This document shows positions 16,399-25,227 of a stretch of DNA of 47,147 nt, piece after piece. Every line of letters begins with the position of its first letter. Position 1 is the first letter of the stretch. The DNA comes from an uncultured Lachnospiraceae bacterium. Its GTDB lineage: Bacteria > Bacillota > Clostridia > Lachnospirales > Lachnospiraceae. The notes under the pieces are model-generated. The model made no database searches. It was not told the DNA's origin and saw only the letters and a list, made by a program, of their open reading frames with translations. The translations under genes and the position numbers were made by a program. The stretch spans positions 1 through 47,147 of the forward strand of contig CAJUNP010000020.1 in assembly GCA_910587935.1 (NCBI GenBank), read 5' to 3'.

Positions 16399-18570
16399 AT
16401 GAATCGGGAAAGTACAGGCAGGCTTACGCTGCCTACGGATGCGGATATGGTGGAAGAAACCATACGTTTGAAAGAACTGCTTAAAGCGGACGCCCTGCGG
16501 GACTGTGACGGAACCGTCATGCCGGAGGAGCTGTTAAGCCAGAATGCCAAGATATATGCCACTTATTATACAACCAGAAAAGATAACGAATGGGCTATGC
16601 GGAATCCGGAGGAAATCCAGCAGGAATATTTAATCAGCGACCGTGTTACCGCGAGAGGAGACAGACTTCGTATCAGGCTTATGAAAGGTTTTCATACGGA
16701 GCAGCTTAAGGTAAATACCATTGATTCCCCGAAACGGTGGTGGGAAGTAATCGACAGAACCACAGGAGAGGTGGTTCCGGCGGAGCGCTGGGAGTATGCG
16801 GAAGCGTCGGGTGAGGTGATTATTGAATCCGTTCCGTACCATCAGTATACGGTCAGTTTTCTCGCTTTTCTGATCTGGGATCCGGTACATATGTATAATT
16901 TTATTACAAATGACTGGAAGGACGCCCCCCATCAGCTTACCTACGATGTGAGGCAGCCCAAAACCCAGGTCTATGTGAAAGAAAAGCTAAAACGCTGGTG
17001 CGAGGAAAATCCGCATGTGGATGTGGTGCGTTTTACCACATTTTTCCATCAGTTTACCCTTACTTTTGATGATCAGAAGCGGGAAAAGTTTGTGGAGTGG
17101 TTCGGATACAGCGCCAGTGTCAGTCCTTATATTCTGGAGCAGTTTGAAAAATGGGCGGGTTATAAGTTCCGGCCGGAGTTTATTGTGGATCAGGGATACC
17201 ACAACTCCATTTTCCGGGTGCCGTCCAGGGAATTCAGGGATTTTATAGAGTTTCAGCAGATTGAAGTCTGTAAGCTGGCAAAAGAGCTGGTAGATATTGT
17301 GCATAGCTATGGCAAAGAGGCCATGATGTTTTTGGGAGACCACTGGATCGGAACGGAGCCTTTCGGTAAATATTTTAAAGAGATTGGCCTGGACGCCGTA
17401 GTAGGATCGGTAGGAGACGGCGTAACCATGCGGATGATATCGGACATACAGGGAGTAAATTATACGGAGGGCCGTCTGCTTCCTTATTTTTTCCCGGATG
17501 TATTTACCGAGGGAGGCGATCCCATCGGAGAAGCGCAGGATAACTGGATGAAGGCAAGAAGAGCAATTCTGCGGTCGCCTTTGGACAGAATCGGATACGG
17601 CGGTTATCTGAAGCTGGCAAGCGAATGGCCGGGATTTATAGAACAGATCGGCAGGGTGGTAGACGAGTTCCGCCAGATCCATGATAATATGCAGGGAACA
17701 AAAGCTTATACGGCGCCCTTTAAGGTGGGTATCCTGAATTGCTGGGGGAATCTTCGCAGGTGGATGGCCAATCAGGTTCATCATGCTTTGTGGTATCGGG
17801 AAATTTACTCTTATGTGGGTGTGCTCGAATGTTTAAGCGGTATGCCGGTGGAAGTGGAATTTATTACTTTTGAAGAGGTAATAAACGGAATTGATCCGGA
17901 TATTAAGGTCATTATCAATGCGGGGGACGCTTATACCGCATGGAGCGGCGCCGAAAACTGGAAGGATGAACGGGTGGTGTGTGCGATCCGCCGGTTCGTG
18001 GATCAGGGAGGCGGATTTATCGGTGTGGGAGAGCCCAGCGCCTGTCAGTATCAGGGCCGTTATTTCCAGTTAAGCGACGTGCTCGGCGTTGACAGGGAGC
18101 TTGGATTTTCCATGAGCACGGATAAGTATAATGAAATGGACAACCGTCATTTCATTTTGGAGGATATCGAGGGAGAAATCGATTTCGGAGAAGGCAAAAG
18201 CCGTATTTACGCCCAGGGAGAAAATTATCAGATTCTGAATATGGACGGAAAATACAGCCGTCTTGTTGTCAACGAGTACGGTAGGGGAAGAAGCGTTTAT
18301 TTTACGGGACTGCCTTATTCTCCGCAGAACTGCCGGATTCTGCTGCGCGCGGTTTACTACGCGGCTCATCAGGAAGAAGAGCTGAAAAAATATTATGTTA
18401 CCCATGTGGATACGGAGCTTGCCGTATTTGAGAAAACCGGTAAAATTGCGGTTATCAATAATTCAAAGGAACAAAGAAAGACGGAGCTTTACGTACACGG
18501 CAAATTACTGTGTCAGCTGACCATGGCTCCCATGGAGATGCAGTGGATCGATTATAAGGAGGACATGTAA
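16399..18570 (+). CDS. lnpA: GH112 1,3-beta-galactosyl-N-acetylhexosamine phosphorylase (lacto-N-biose phosphorylase)
   Basis: A 723-residue cytoplasmic enzyme, full length for GH112. It breaks Gal-beta-1,3-GlcNAc or Gal-beta-1,3-GalNAc with phosphate to give galactose 1-phosphate and the free hexosamine. Recognisable blocks are VRFTTFFHQFTLTFDD, RVPSREFRDFIEFQQ, MMFLGDHWIGTEPFG (probably holding the catalytic Asp), and the glutamine-amidotransferase-like region GGGFIGVGEPSACQYQGRYF. AGGAGG is 10 bp upstream. It follows its own importer and precedes a NahK-like kinase, as in the bifidobacterial LNB/GNB pathway. A related GH112 activity, galactosyl-rhamnose phosphorolysis, cannot be ruled out from sequence reading; the hexosamine kinase next door favours LNB/GNB. 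Confidence 0.9.
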   Translation: MNRESTGRLTLPTDADMVEETIRLKELLKADALRDCDGTVMPEELLSQNAKIYATYYTTRKDNEWAMRNPEEIQQEYLISDRVTARGDRLRIRLMKGFHTEQLKVNTIDSPKRWWEVIDRTTGEVVPAERWEYAEASGEVIIESVPYHQYTVSFLAFLIWDPVHMYNFITNDWKDAPHQLTYDVRQPKTQVYVKEKLKRWCEENPHVDVVRFTTFFHQFTLTFDDQKREKFVEWFGYSASVSPYILEQFEKWAGYKFRPEFIVDQGYHNSIFRVPSREFRDFIEFQQIEVCKLAKELVDIVHSYGKEAMMFLGDHWIGTEPFGKYFKEIGLDAVVGSVGDGVTMRMISDIQGVNYTEGRLLPYFFPDVFTEGGDPIGEAQDNWMKARRAILRSPLDRIGYGGYLKLASEWPGFIEQIGRVVDEFRQIHDNMQGTKAYTAPFKVGILNCWGNLRRWMANQVHHALWYREIYSYVGVLECLSGMPVEVEFITFEEVINGIDPDIKVIINAGDAYTAWSGAENWKDERVVCAIRRFVDQGGGFIGVGEPSACQYQGRYFQLSDVLGVDRELGFSMSTDKYNEMDNRHFILEDIEGEIDFGEGKSRIYAQGENYQILNMDGKYSRLVVNEYGRGRSVYFTGLPYSPQNCRILLRAVYYAAHQEEELKKYYVTHVDTELAVFEKTGKIAVINNSKEQRKTELYVHGKLLCQLTMAPMEMQWIDYKEDM

Positions 18571-18572
18571 GT

Positions 18573-19691
18573 ATGGAAAATACGGATCGTGTCAGGATAG
18601 AAGAAATAATTGCCCGGTTTGATATAGAAGGCAGGCCGGCGGAAGTCCGTCCTTACGGAAACGGTCATATAAACGATACGTTTCTGCTTACTTACGCAAT
18701 GCCGGAGGGCGGTCAAAAAAAGTATATCCTGCAGAGAATTAATCACAGTATTTTTAAAAAGCCTTATGAACTGATGGAAAATATTGTGAATGTGACGGGG
18801 TATCTGCGGGAGATGATTCTTGCCTATGGAGGAGATCCCGACAGGGAAACCCTGAACGTTGTAAAAACCCGCAGCCAGGATAGCTGTTACAGGGACGATA
18901 ACGGCTGCTATTGGAGAATTTTTCTGTTTATAGAACGGACTGTGTGCCTGGAAAAAGTGGAAAGTGAAAAGGATTTCTATGACAGTGCGGTGGCTTTCGG
19001 TAATTTTCAGAGACTGCTTGCTGAGTATCCGGCAAAAAAGCTTTACGAAACCATCCCTGATTTTCATAATACGCCTTCCCGCTTCCGGGATTTTGAAAAA
19101 GCTGTCCGGGAAGATAAGATGGGAAGAGCGGCGCTGGCACAAGAGGAAATTGCGTTTGCTTTGGCAAGGCAAAAGGATACGGCCGTGTTGACAGATCTTC
19201 TTAAGGAAGGTAAACTGCCCTTAAGAGTGACCCACAACGATACAAAGCTGAATAATATCCTGTTTGACGAAGCATCCGGAAAAGCCCTGTGTATTATTGA
19301 TCTGGATACCGTAATGCCGGGACTTACCCATTATGATTTTGGAGATTCTATCCGTTTCGGCGCCAGTACCGGAGAAGAAGACGAAAAAGACCTGAGTAAA
19401 GTGGAACTGGATTTATCCCTGTATGAAGCGTTTACCAGGGGATATCTGGAAGGCTGCGGCGGCAGTCTTACACAAATGGAGATCGAGACGCTTCCCATGG
19501 GCGCAAAGCTGATGACGTATGAGTGCGGAATCCGGTTTTTGGCGGATTTCCTGGAAGGAGACGTTTATTATAAGGTTCACCGGGAAGGCCACAATCTGGA
19601 CCGTGCAAGAACACAGTTTAAGCTGGTGGCGGATATGGAAGCGAAATGGGAGGATATGCGGGCCATTGTGGAGAAATATAAAAACGGCTGA
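18573..19691 (+). CDS. nahK: N-acetylhexosamine 1-kinase-like phosphotransferase
   Basis: A 372-residue aminoglycoside-phosphotransferase-fold kinase. It shows the nucleotide-loop region YGNGHINDTFLLTY, KYILQRINHSIFKKP, the catalytic loop VTHNDTKLNNILFD and the metal-binding IIDLDTVMPGLTHYDFGD. NahK phosphorylates GlcNAc or GalNAc at C1 using ATP, taking the hexosamine released by the GH112 enzyme. Its start is 2 bp after the phosphorylase stop, and the ribosome binding site AGGAGG lies inside that gene's end. The galT/galE-type genes that complete the bifidobacterial pathway are absent here and must be elsewhere. Confidence 0.87.
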   Translation: MENTDRVRIEEIIARFDIEGRPAEVRPYGNGHINDTFLLTYAMPEGGQKKYILQRINHSIFKKPYELMENIVNVTGYLREMILAYGGDPDRETLNVVKTRSQDSCYRDDNGCYWRIFLFIERTVCLEKVESEKDFYDSAVAFGNFQRLLAEYPAKKLYETIPDFHNTPSRFRDFEKAVREDKMGRAALAQEEIAFALARQKDTAVLTDLLKEGKLPLRVTHNDTKLNNILFDEASGKALCIIDLDTVMPGLTHYDFGDSIRFGASTGEEDEKDLSKVELDLSLYEAFTRGYLEGCGGSLTQMEIETLPMGAKLMTYECGIRFLADFLEGDVYYKVHREGHNLDRARTQFKLVADMEAKWEDMRAIVEKYKNG

Positions 19692-19733
19692 CAGGCTGCC
19701 GTCCGCCGGACAGAGCATTTGGAGGAAATGACA

Positions 19734-20657
19734 ATGATTTATACCGTAACGTTTAATCCGTCCCTGGATTATGTGGTTCAGCTTCCCGCGTTTAAAGACG
19801 GCGGGGTAAACCGTGTCTCGTCGGAGAGGATTTTTGCGGGAGGGAAAGGAAATAACGCAGCGGTCATTCTCTCGCGTCTGGGAGTGCCATGCAGGGCCCT
19901 TGGTTTTAAAGCCGGTTTTACGGGAGAGGCCATGGAACAGATGCTTCGCGGTCACGGCTGTGATACGGATTTTATATCTCTGAAGGAAGGCATGACGCGG
20001 ATTAACGTTAAGGTAAAAGCAGAAGGAGAGTTTGAAATAAACGGACAGGGGCCGTCCGTTTCGGAAGAAGATATTCAAAGGCTTTATGAGAAAACGGACG
20101 TTTTGGAGAGCGGAGATATTCTGGTGCTTTCCGGAAGTATTCCGGCTTCCCTGCCGGATGATATGTACGAGCGGATTATGAAGCGGCTTTTCGGAAAAGG
20201 CGTCCGGATTTGTGTGGATGCCGTGGGGGATTTATTGCTAAAGACCTTACAGTACCGTCCTTTTTTAGTCAAACCCAACAGGCAGGAACTGGGAGAACTG
20301 TTCGGTCTGGTTTTAGAATCGGAGGAGCAGATGATCAGGTATGCACAAAGACTGCAGGAAATGGGAGCCTGCAACGTGCTTGTATCCATGGCGGGAGACG
20401 GAGCGATTCTTGCCGACGAAACCGGAGGGGTGCACAGGATGGCGCCGCCGGAGGGAACCGTCGTGAATTCGGTGGGAGCGGGGGATTCCATGGTGGCAGG
20501 TTTTCTGGCGGGATATGTGAGAAGCGGAAGCTATGAAGAAGCGTTAACGCTTGGAACGGCGGCCGGAAGCGCCACGGCTTTTACTTCCTGGCTGGCCGGA
20601 CGGGAAGAGATTGAAGAAATGCGGGAGCGGTTAAAACGACGTGAGGAATCTGTTTGA
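19734..20657 (+). CDS. PfkB-family sugar-phosphate kinase (1-phosphofructokinase / tagatose-6-phosphate kinase type)
   Basis: A 307-residue ribokinase-fold kinase. The start MIYTVTFNPSLDYVV is typical of FruK/LacC. FAGGKGNNAAVILSRLG binds substrate, LVKPNRQELGELFG is the family's Asn-Glu block, and NSVGAGDSMVAGFLAG holds the catalytic Asp and anion hole. GGAGG sits 8 bp before the ATG at 19734, which favours it over TTG 19719 and ATG 19728. It ends the glycan operon. It may feed galactose-derived tagatose 6-phosphate or another sugar phosphate into glycolysis; FruK and LacC cannot be told apart by eye. Confidence 0.85.
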   Translation: MIYTVTFNPSLDYVVQLPAFKDGGVNRVSSERIFAGGKGNNAAVILSRLGVPCRALGFKAGFTGEAMEQMLRGHGCDTDFISLKEGMTRINVKVKAEGEFEINGQGPSVSEEDIQRLYEKTDVLESGDILVLSGSIPASLPDDMYERIMKRLFGKGVRICVDAVGDLLLKTLQYRPFLVKPNRQELGELFGLVLESEEQMIRYAQRLQEMGACNVLVSMAGDGAILADETGGVHRMAPPEGTVVNSVGAGDSMVAGFLAGYVRSGSYEEALTLGTAAGSATAFTSWLAGREEIEEMRERLKRREESV

Positions 20658-20682
20658 CAAATGCGGTTGATCCGTGTACAAT
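20654..20682 (+). promoter_or_regulatory. Promoter of pyrG-purF
   Basis: A perfect TTGACA (20654-20659), a 17-bp spacer and TACAAT (20677-20682). The -35 box overlaps the TGA stop of the PfkB gene. Predicted start near 20689. Confidence 0.78.
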
Positions 20683-20698
20683 ACATACATAAAAGACA

Positions 20699-20737
20699 AA
20701 GGCGTCTTTGAGCGGCAGACTCAGAGACGCCTTTTTT
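20699..20737 (+). terminator. Terminator or attenuator in the pyrG leader
   Basis: GGCGTCTTTGAG (20701-20712) pairs with CTCAGAGACGCC (20720-20731) with one mismatch, then T6. It begins only about ten bases after the predicted pyrG transcription start. It can therefore end the glycan operon and also attenuate pyrG. The GGGC start needed for Bacillus-type CTP-sensing by G-repeat addition is not seen. Confidence 0.72.
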
Positions 20738-20802
20738 ATGTGCGTCCGGCAGGGTCCCTATGATGCGCGGTCAAAGAAGCCGGGTTAAAGGAGCAGACGA
20801 TC

Positions 20803-22437
20803 ATGAAAAAATATGTCTTTGTAACGGGAGGCGTTGTTTCCGGACTGGGAAAAGGAATTACGGCCGCTTCTCTGGGAAGATTGCTGAAAGCCAGAGGACT
20901 GAAGGTGGCGGCGCAAAAACTGGATCCCTATATTAATGTCGATCCCGGCACGATGAGTCCATACCAGCACGGAGAGGTCTATGTGACGGAGGACGGCACG
21001 GAAACCGACTTGGATCTGGGACATTATGAACGGTTTATCGATGAAGACTTGAACAAGTATTCTAATCTGACCACGGGAAAGGTTTACTGGAATGTGTTAA
21101 ATAAGGAGCGGCAGGGAGAATACCTGGGTTCCACGGTTCAGGTGATTCCGCATATAACAAATGAAATTAAAGAATTTGTCTACCGTGTGGGGAAAAAGAC
21201 CGATGCGGATGTAATAATCACGGAAATCGGGGGCACCATCGGCGATATTGAGTCCCAGCCCTTTATAGAAGCCGTGCGCCAGATTTCCTTAGAGGCAGGC
21301 CGGGAAAACAGTCTGTTTATTCATGTGACGCTGGTTCCTTTTTTGCGTGGGTCGGACGAGCATAAGTCCAAGCCTACGCAACATTCCGTAAAAGAACTGC
21401 AGGGGATGGGGATAAATCCGGACCTGATTGTTCTGCGCTGTGACGAACCTTTAGAGGAAGCTGTTTTTAAGAAAATTTCTCTGTTCTGTAATGTAAAACC
21501 GGACTGCGTTATAGAGAATATTACGCTGCCCAATCTTTACGAAGCGCCCCTGATGCTGGAACGGTCTCATTTTTCTTCGGTGGTCTGCAGGGAACTTGGT
21601 ATTCATGCGCCGGAGCCGGATCTTGGAGCCTGGACGCAGATGGTGGAACAAAGCAAAACCTGTTCGGGGGAGGTGCATATTGGACTGGTGGGGAAGTATG
21701 TAGGGCTTCATGACGCCTATCTATCCGTGGCGGAAGCCTTGCGTCATGCCGGATTTTATCACCGGACAGAAGTGCGGATTCATTGGATTGATTCGGAGAA
21801 CATTACGGTGGAAAGCGATCGGGAGCTGTTAGCGGAGCTTGACGGAATACTGATTCCCGGAGGATTCGGAAGCAGGGGAATCGAGGGAATGATTCTGGCG
21901 GCCCGGTTTGCAAGGGAAAACAAAATCCCCTGTTTTGGAATCTGCCTTGGCATGCAGGTGATGGTAATTGAATTTGCAAGAAATGCAGCGGGGATTAAAG
22001 ACGCCGGTTCCGGTGAATTTGACGGGCAGTGTGCGCACAAGGTCATTGATTTTATGCCCGGACAGAACACGGATATTGATAAAGGCGGAACGCTGCGGCT
22101 GGGCGCTTATCCCTGCATCATTGCGAGAGGAACTACGATGGAACGCTGTTATGAGAGCCGCTTTGTCAGTGAGCGGCACAGACACCGGTATGAATTGAAT
22201 AATGAATACCGGGAAAAGCTGCAGGAAAAAGGACTTGTTTTGAGCGGAACTTCTCCGGATAAACGGCTGGTGGAGGCGGTGGAGCTGACGGATCGCCCGT
22301 TTTATGTAGGGGTACAGTATCATCCTGAGTTTAAAAGCCGACCTACCTACGCCCACCCTCTTTTTAAAGGGTTTGTAGAAGCCGCGCTTGTCTGTGCTAA
22401 GGACCGGAGTATGGGGGATGGGGGGAAGCAGGTATGA
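20803..22437 (+). CDS. pyrG: CTP synthase
   Basis: A 544-residue, full-length CTP synthase that aminates UTP to CTP using ATP and glutamine. The N-terminal synthase domain (about 1-265) starts KYVFVTGGVVSGLGKGITAA and includes KLDPYINVDPGTMSPYQHGE. The C-terminal class-I glutamine amidotransferase domain has the nucleophile loop CFGICLGMQ and the late HPEFKSRP His-Glu pair. It overlaps purF by 4 bp (ATGA), so the two are translated together. A leader hairpin with a T-tract precedes it. Confidence 0.97.
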   Translation: MKKYVFVTGGVVSGLGKGITAASLGRLLKARGLKVAAQKLDPYINVDPGTMSPYQHGEVYVTEDGTETDLDLGHYERFIDEDLNKYSNLTTGKVYWNVLNKERQGEYLGSTVQVIPHITNEIKEFVYRVGKKTDADVIITEIGGTIGDIESQPFIEAVRQISLEAGRENSLFIHVTLVPFLRGSDEHKSKPTQHSVKELQGMGINPDLIVLRCDEPLEEAVFKKISLFCNVKPDCVIENITLPNLYEAPLMLERSHFSSVVCRELGIHAPEPDLGAWTQMVEQSKTCSGEVHIGLVGKYVGLHDAYLSVAEALRHAGFYHRTEVRIHWIDSENITVESDRELLAELDGILIPGGFGSRGIEGMILAARFARENKIPCFGICLGMQVMVIEFARNAAGIKDAGSGEFDGQCAHKVIDFMPGQNTDIDKGGTLRLGAYPCIIARGTTMERCYESRFVSERHRHRYELNNEYREKLQEKGLVLSGTSPDKRLVEAVELTDRPFYVGVQYHPEFKSRPTYAHPLFKGFVEAALVCAKDRSMGDGGKQV

Positions 22438-23864
22438 GTGTGCACGAAGAATGTGGTGTGTTTGGAATTATAAGTCCCGGGACAGCAGATGTTTCAGGTT
22501 TTGTCTATTATGGTCTGTATGCCTTACAGCACCGGGGACAGGAAAGCTGCGGAATTGTCATAAACGACGACGGGGTGTTTTCTTCCTATAAGGATCTTGG
22601 GCTGGTAAATGAGGTGTTTTCAGCGGACGCTCTGGCCCGTCTGCCGAAAGGCAATATGGCCGTGGGACATGTCCGGTACGGAACTACGGGCGGAACAAAC
22701 CGCAATAACTGTCAGCCTATAGAAGTAAACCACCAGAAAGGGAAAATGGCTATTGCCCATAACGGAAACCTCAGCAACGCGGCGGTTCTGCGCAATAAGC
22801 TGGAGCTGGACGGAGCCATTTTTCATACGACCAGCGATACGGAAACCATCGCTTACATAGTAACAAGAGAACGGCTTAAAACACCTTCTATTGAAGACGC
22901 TTTAAGTGCGGCGATGTATTCTCTGGACGGAGCTTATTCCCTTGTGCTGATGTCCTCGCAGAAATTGCTTTGCGCCAGGGATCCCTATGGATTCCGGCCC
23001 CTGTGTTACGGAAAAACAGAGGACGGTATGTATGTGGCGGCCTCGGAGAGCTGTGCGCTGAAAGCTGTCGGAGCGGAATTTGTGCGCGACCTGGAACCGG
23101 GAGAAATTCTGGTATTCGGGCCGGAGGGCATTACCTCCCGCAGGGAGCACTGCGGTAAAAAGGAGAAGAAGCTCTGTGTCTTTGAATATATATATTTTGC
23201 AAGACCGGATTCGGTTATCGACGGGGTGTCCGTACACGGGGCGAGAATACGCGCCGGAGAGATTCTTGCAAGGGAGCATCCGGCGGATGCGGATCTCGTT
23301 GTGGGTGTGCCGGATTCGGGACTGGACGCGGCTCTTGGTTTCAGCAGGGCGTCAGGAATTCCTTACGGCATCGGACTGATTAAAAACAAATATATCGGAA
23401 GAACCTTTATATCTCCCGGGCAGAATACAAGACTTGATCAGGTCCGTATTAAGCTCAGCGCCGTAGAAGAAAGCGTTCGGGGGAAGAGAGTGGTTTTGAT
23501 TGATGATTCCATTGTCAGAGGAACCACAAGCGAACGGATTGTCCGGCTTCTTAAGGAAGCCGGAGCCAGTCAGATTCATATGCGGATATCCGCACCGCCT
23601 TTTTTGTATCCCTGTTATTACGGAACGGATATTGATTCCCGTGAACACCTGATTGCCTGTAAGTATGATACGGAGGAGACGGCAAAGCAAATCGGCGCCG
23701 ATTCTTTAGGTTATTTACCCGTATCGAGACTGTGCGGGCTCGCACAGGGATACGCCTATTGCAGCGCCTGCTTTGACGGAAATTATCCCACGCCTGTTCC
23801 GGCGGATACGCGGAAAGACCGGTTTGAACAGAAATTGTCAGACCGTAAAAGAAATAGGGCCTGA
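22434..23864 (+). CDS. purF: Amidophosphoribosyltransferase, Fe-S type
   Basis: A 476-residue enzyme for the first committed step of purine synthesis (PRPP plus glutamine to phosphoribosylamine). The N-terminal nucleophile Cys7 follows a short propeptide (HEECGVFGI). The PRPP loop is VVLIDDSIVRGTTS. Cysteines in LCVFEYIYFARPDS, LIACKYDT and AYCSACF match the 4Fe-4S ligands of the Bacillus-type enzyme. It starts inside the pyrG stop. A pyrG-purF pair outside a pur operon links the two glutamine-using nucleotide steps. Confidence 0.96.
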   Translation: MSVHEECGVFGIISPGTADVSGFVYYGLYALQHRGQESCGIVINDDGVFSSYKDLGLVNEVFSADALARLPKGNMAVGHVRYGTTGGTNRNNCQPIEVNHQKGKMAIAHNGNLSNAAVLRNKLELDGAIFHTTSDTETIAYIVTRERLKTPSIEDALSAAMYSLDGAYSLVLMSSQKLLCARDPYGFRPLCYGKTEDGMYVAASESCALKAVGAEFVRDLEPGEILVFGPEGITSRREHCGKKEKKLCVFEYIYFARPDSVIDGVSVHGARIRAGEILAREHPADADLVVGVPDSGLDAALGFSRASGIPYGIGLIKNKYIGRTFISPGQNTRLDQVRIKLSAVEESVRGKRVVLIDDSIVRGTTSERIVRLLKEAGASQIHMRISAPPFLYPCYYGTDIDSREHLIACKYDTEETAKQIGADSLGYLPVSRLCGLAQGYAYCSACFDGNYPTPVPADTRKDRFEQKLSDRKRNRA

Positions 23865-23881
23865 CAATTATAAGGTGATTT

Positions 23882-24805
23882 TTATCTGCGGGTGGAAGCC
23901 GCCATTCTGTGATAGGTGTGCCGGACGCCCCGGACGGCAATCGAATAGGCCTGTATATTTTCCGGTAAGGCCATGCCGGTGTAACCGGTGTCGCCCAGAT
24001 GATGAATATCCGTGCCGGTCATTTTGCACATTAAGGCTATCTGGCGGATCGTCTGGATATCGCTTCCTTCCTGGGAGGTGCCGATTGCCGTAATGGCCAG
24101 GGCGCCCAGACTGTGTGCGCAGACAACAAGCTCCCTGACGGATTCCATGGTGATTCCGGGGACGGTTCCGGGAGCCGGAAACAGCAGAATGTCGGCTCCG
24201 GCTTTTCGGAAGCGTTTTACGTCTTCTTTGGTGATAATCTGTTCCGCGGATTCTTTCAGCACACCGGCGGCATGCATTTTTCCGGCGGCCAGTATAAGTT
24301 TGTCCCCCAGATTTTCCCGGTATAATTTCAGGGTTTCTTCAATGGCTTCGTTGGCAACGCCCATTCCGGGATTGCCGGTAAGCAGAATCATATCCACGCC
24401 CATGCTGCAGGCGAGCCGGGCGTTTTCCAGGGTGGCGCGCCGCCCCTCCGACATTTTCCATAAAGGATCGGTTTCCCCTTCGGCGCCTGCATTTACAGGT
24501 TCCAGGTTAATCCCTATTGGGCGTCCGGTCAGCTGTTTAAGGCGGCGTATGGTATCCTCCGGTTTTCCGTCAGGAAGACCCTGAATTACCGGATTTTTGA
24601 CGTCAAACATATTAAGCAGCAGTATATCGGCTCCCATTGCCGATACAAATTCGGCGTTCGTGACGTCTCCCAGCATGGGGCGCACCGTACCGATCGTTTC
24701 GCAGGCAATAACGCGTCCTTCGCTTTTTCTTATTGATTCCAGAAGATCTTCCTTGGTAAAGCTTTCAAAATCGGAAGCAAAGCAGTCTAAGATTCTTTTG
24801 GCCAT
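23882..24805 (-). CDS. TIM-barrel-like protein of unknown function (DUF7916-like)
   Basis: A 307-residue cytoplasmic protein. Conserved-looking blocks are GRVIACETIGTVRPMLGDV, SAMGADILLLNMFD, RPIGINLEPVN, MGVDMILLTGNPGMGV, DILLFPAPGTVPGIT and IHHLGDTGYTGMALP. The repeating beta-strand/helix pattern with Gly/Asp-rich strand ends fits a TIM barrel, probably binding a phosphorylated ligand. Relatives are often mislabelled haloacid dehalogenase-like; I recall DUF7916 for them with moderate certainty. No neighbour gives a clear functional clue. It is convergent with purF (17 bp apart) and shares a promoter zone with thrS. Confidence 0.6.
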   Translation of the reverse strand: MAKRILDCFASDFESFTKEDLLESIRKSEGRVIACETIGTVRPMLGDVTNAEFVSAMGADILLLNMFDVKNPVIQGLPDGKPEDTIRRLKQLTGRPIGINLEPVNAGAEGETDPLWKMSEGRRATLENARLACSMGVDMILLTGNPGMGVANEAIEETLKLYRENLGDKLILAAGKMHAAGVLKESAEQIITKEDVKRFRKAGADILLFPAPGTVPGITMESVRELVVCAHSLGALAITAIGTSQEGSDIQTIRQIALMCKMTGTDIHHLGDTGYTGMALPENIQAYSIAVRGVRHTYHRMAASTRR

Positions 24806-24866
24806 GAGATACCTTCTTTCTTTTTTGATTATTTTATTATTTTATTATTTTGTTCCGGATAAGTTT

Positions 24867-24918
24867 ATTTTATCACATTGAATGGAGCATTGACAAAATA
24901 AAGATGTTGTGATAAAGT
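24867..24918. promoter_or_regulatory. Back-to-back promoters with overlapping -35 boxes (DUF7916-like gene and thrS)
   Basis: Plus strand: TTGACA (24890-24895), 17 bp, TAAAGT (24913-24918) toward thrS. Minus strand: TTGTCA (complement of 24891-24896), 18 bp, TAAAAT (complement of 24867-24872) toward the DUF7916-like gene. The two -35 hexamers share five base pairs, so polymerase should not bind both at once. Confidence 0.7.
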
Positions 24919-24934
24919 ACCATCAATAACATAA

Positions 24935-25180
24935 GAAAAGCAGTGACGGAAAAAGTAGTTTAGTTAGAAACATCCAGAGAGAACAGCGCTTGGTGGAAGC
25001 TGTTTATGTGGAAATTAGACGAAAACCATTCCAGAGCCGTAATGCTGAAATGAGTAAGCGTTACCGTATGCCTGCGTTAAAGGATAGGATTTGATGGAAT
25101 CTGAAGTGAAAAGTTAAGGTGGAACCGTGCTAAATGCACCCTTAGGACTATATGATTATGGTCTTATGGGTGCTTTTCTT
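24935..25180 (+). ncRNA. T-box leader, threonine-specific
   Basis: Stem I elements are present: CAGAGAGAACAG and the distal GGTGGAAGCTG loop. A specifier ACC (25025-25027, Thr) is followed by A. The T-box core AAGGTGGAACCGTG (25116-25129) would bind the tRNA acceptor end through UGGA. A terminator follows (GCACCC 25136-25141 with GGGTGC 25168-25173, then TTTTCTT), and part of it competes with the antiterminator. Uncharged tRNA-Thr(GGU) should turn on thrS. Confidence 0.92.
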
Positions 25181-25227
25181 ATGTTGTTGCCAAATAGTTA
25201 AGCGGAAAAGAGAAAGGAGCAACAATT

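Noticed and set aside
20677..20737. Bacillus-type pyrG attenuation by G-repeat addition
   Set aside because: That mechanism needs a transcript starting GGGC. The predicted start here is in ATACATAAAAG, so only a generic hairpin terminator is supported.
23833..23869. Terminator at the purF end (9-bp inverted repeat)
   Set aside because: AATTGTCAG/CTGACAATT is a perfect repeat but has a 19-nt loop and no T-tract on either strand, so termination is unsupported.
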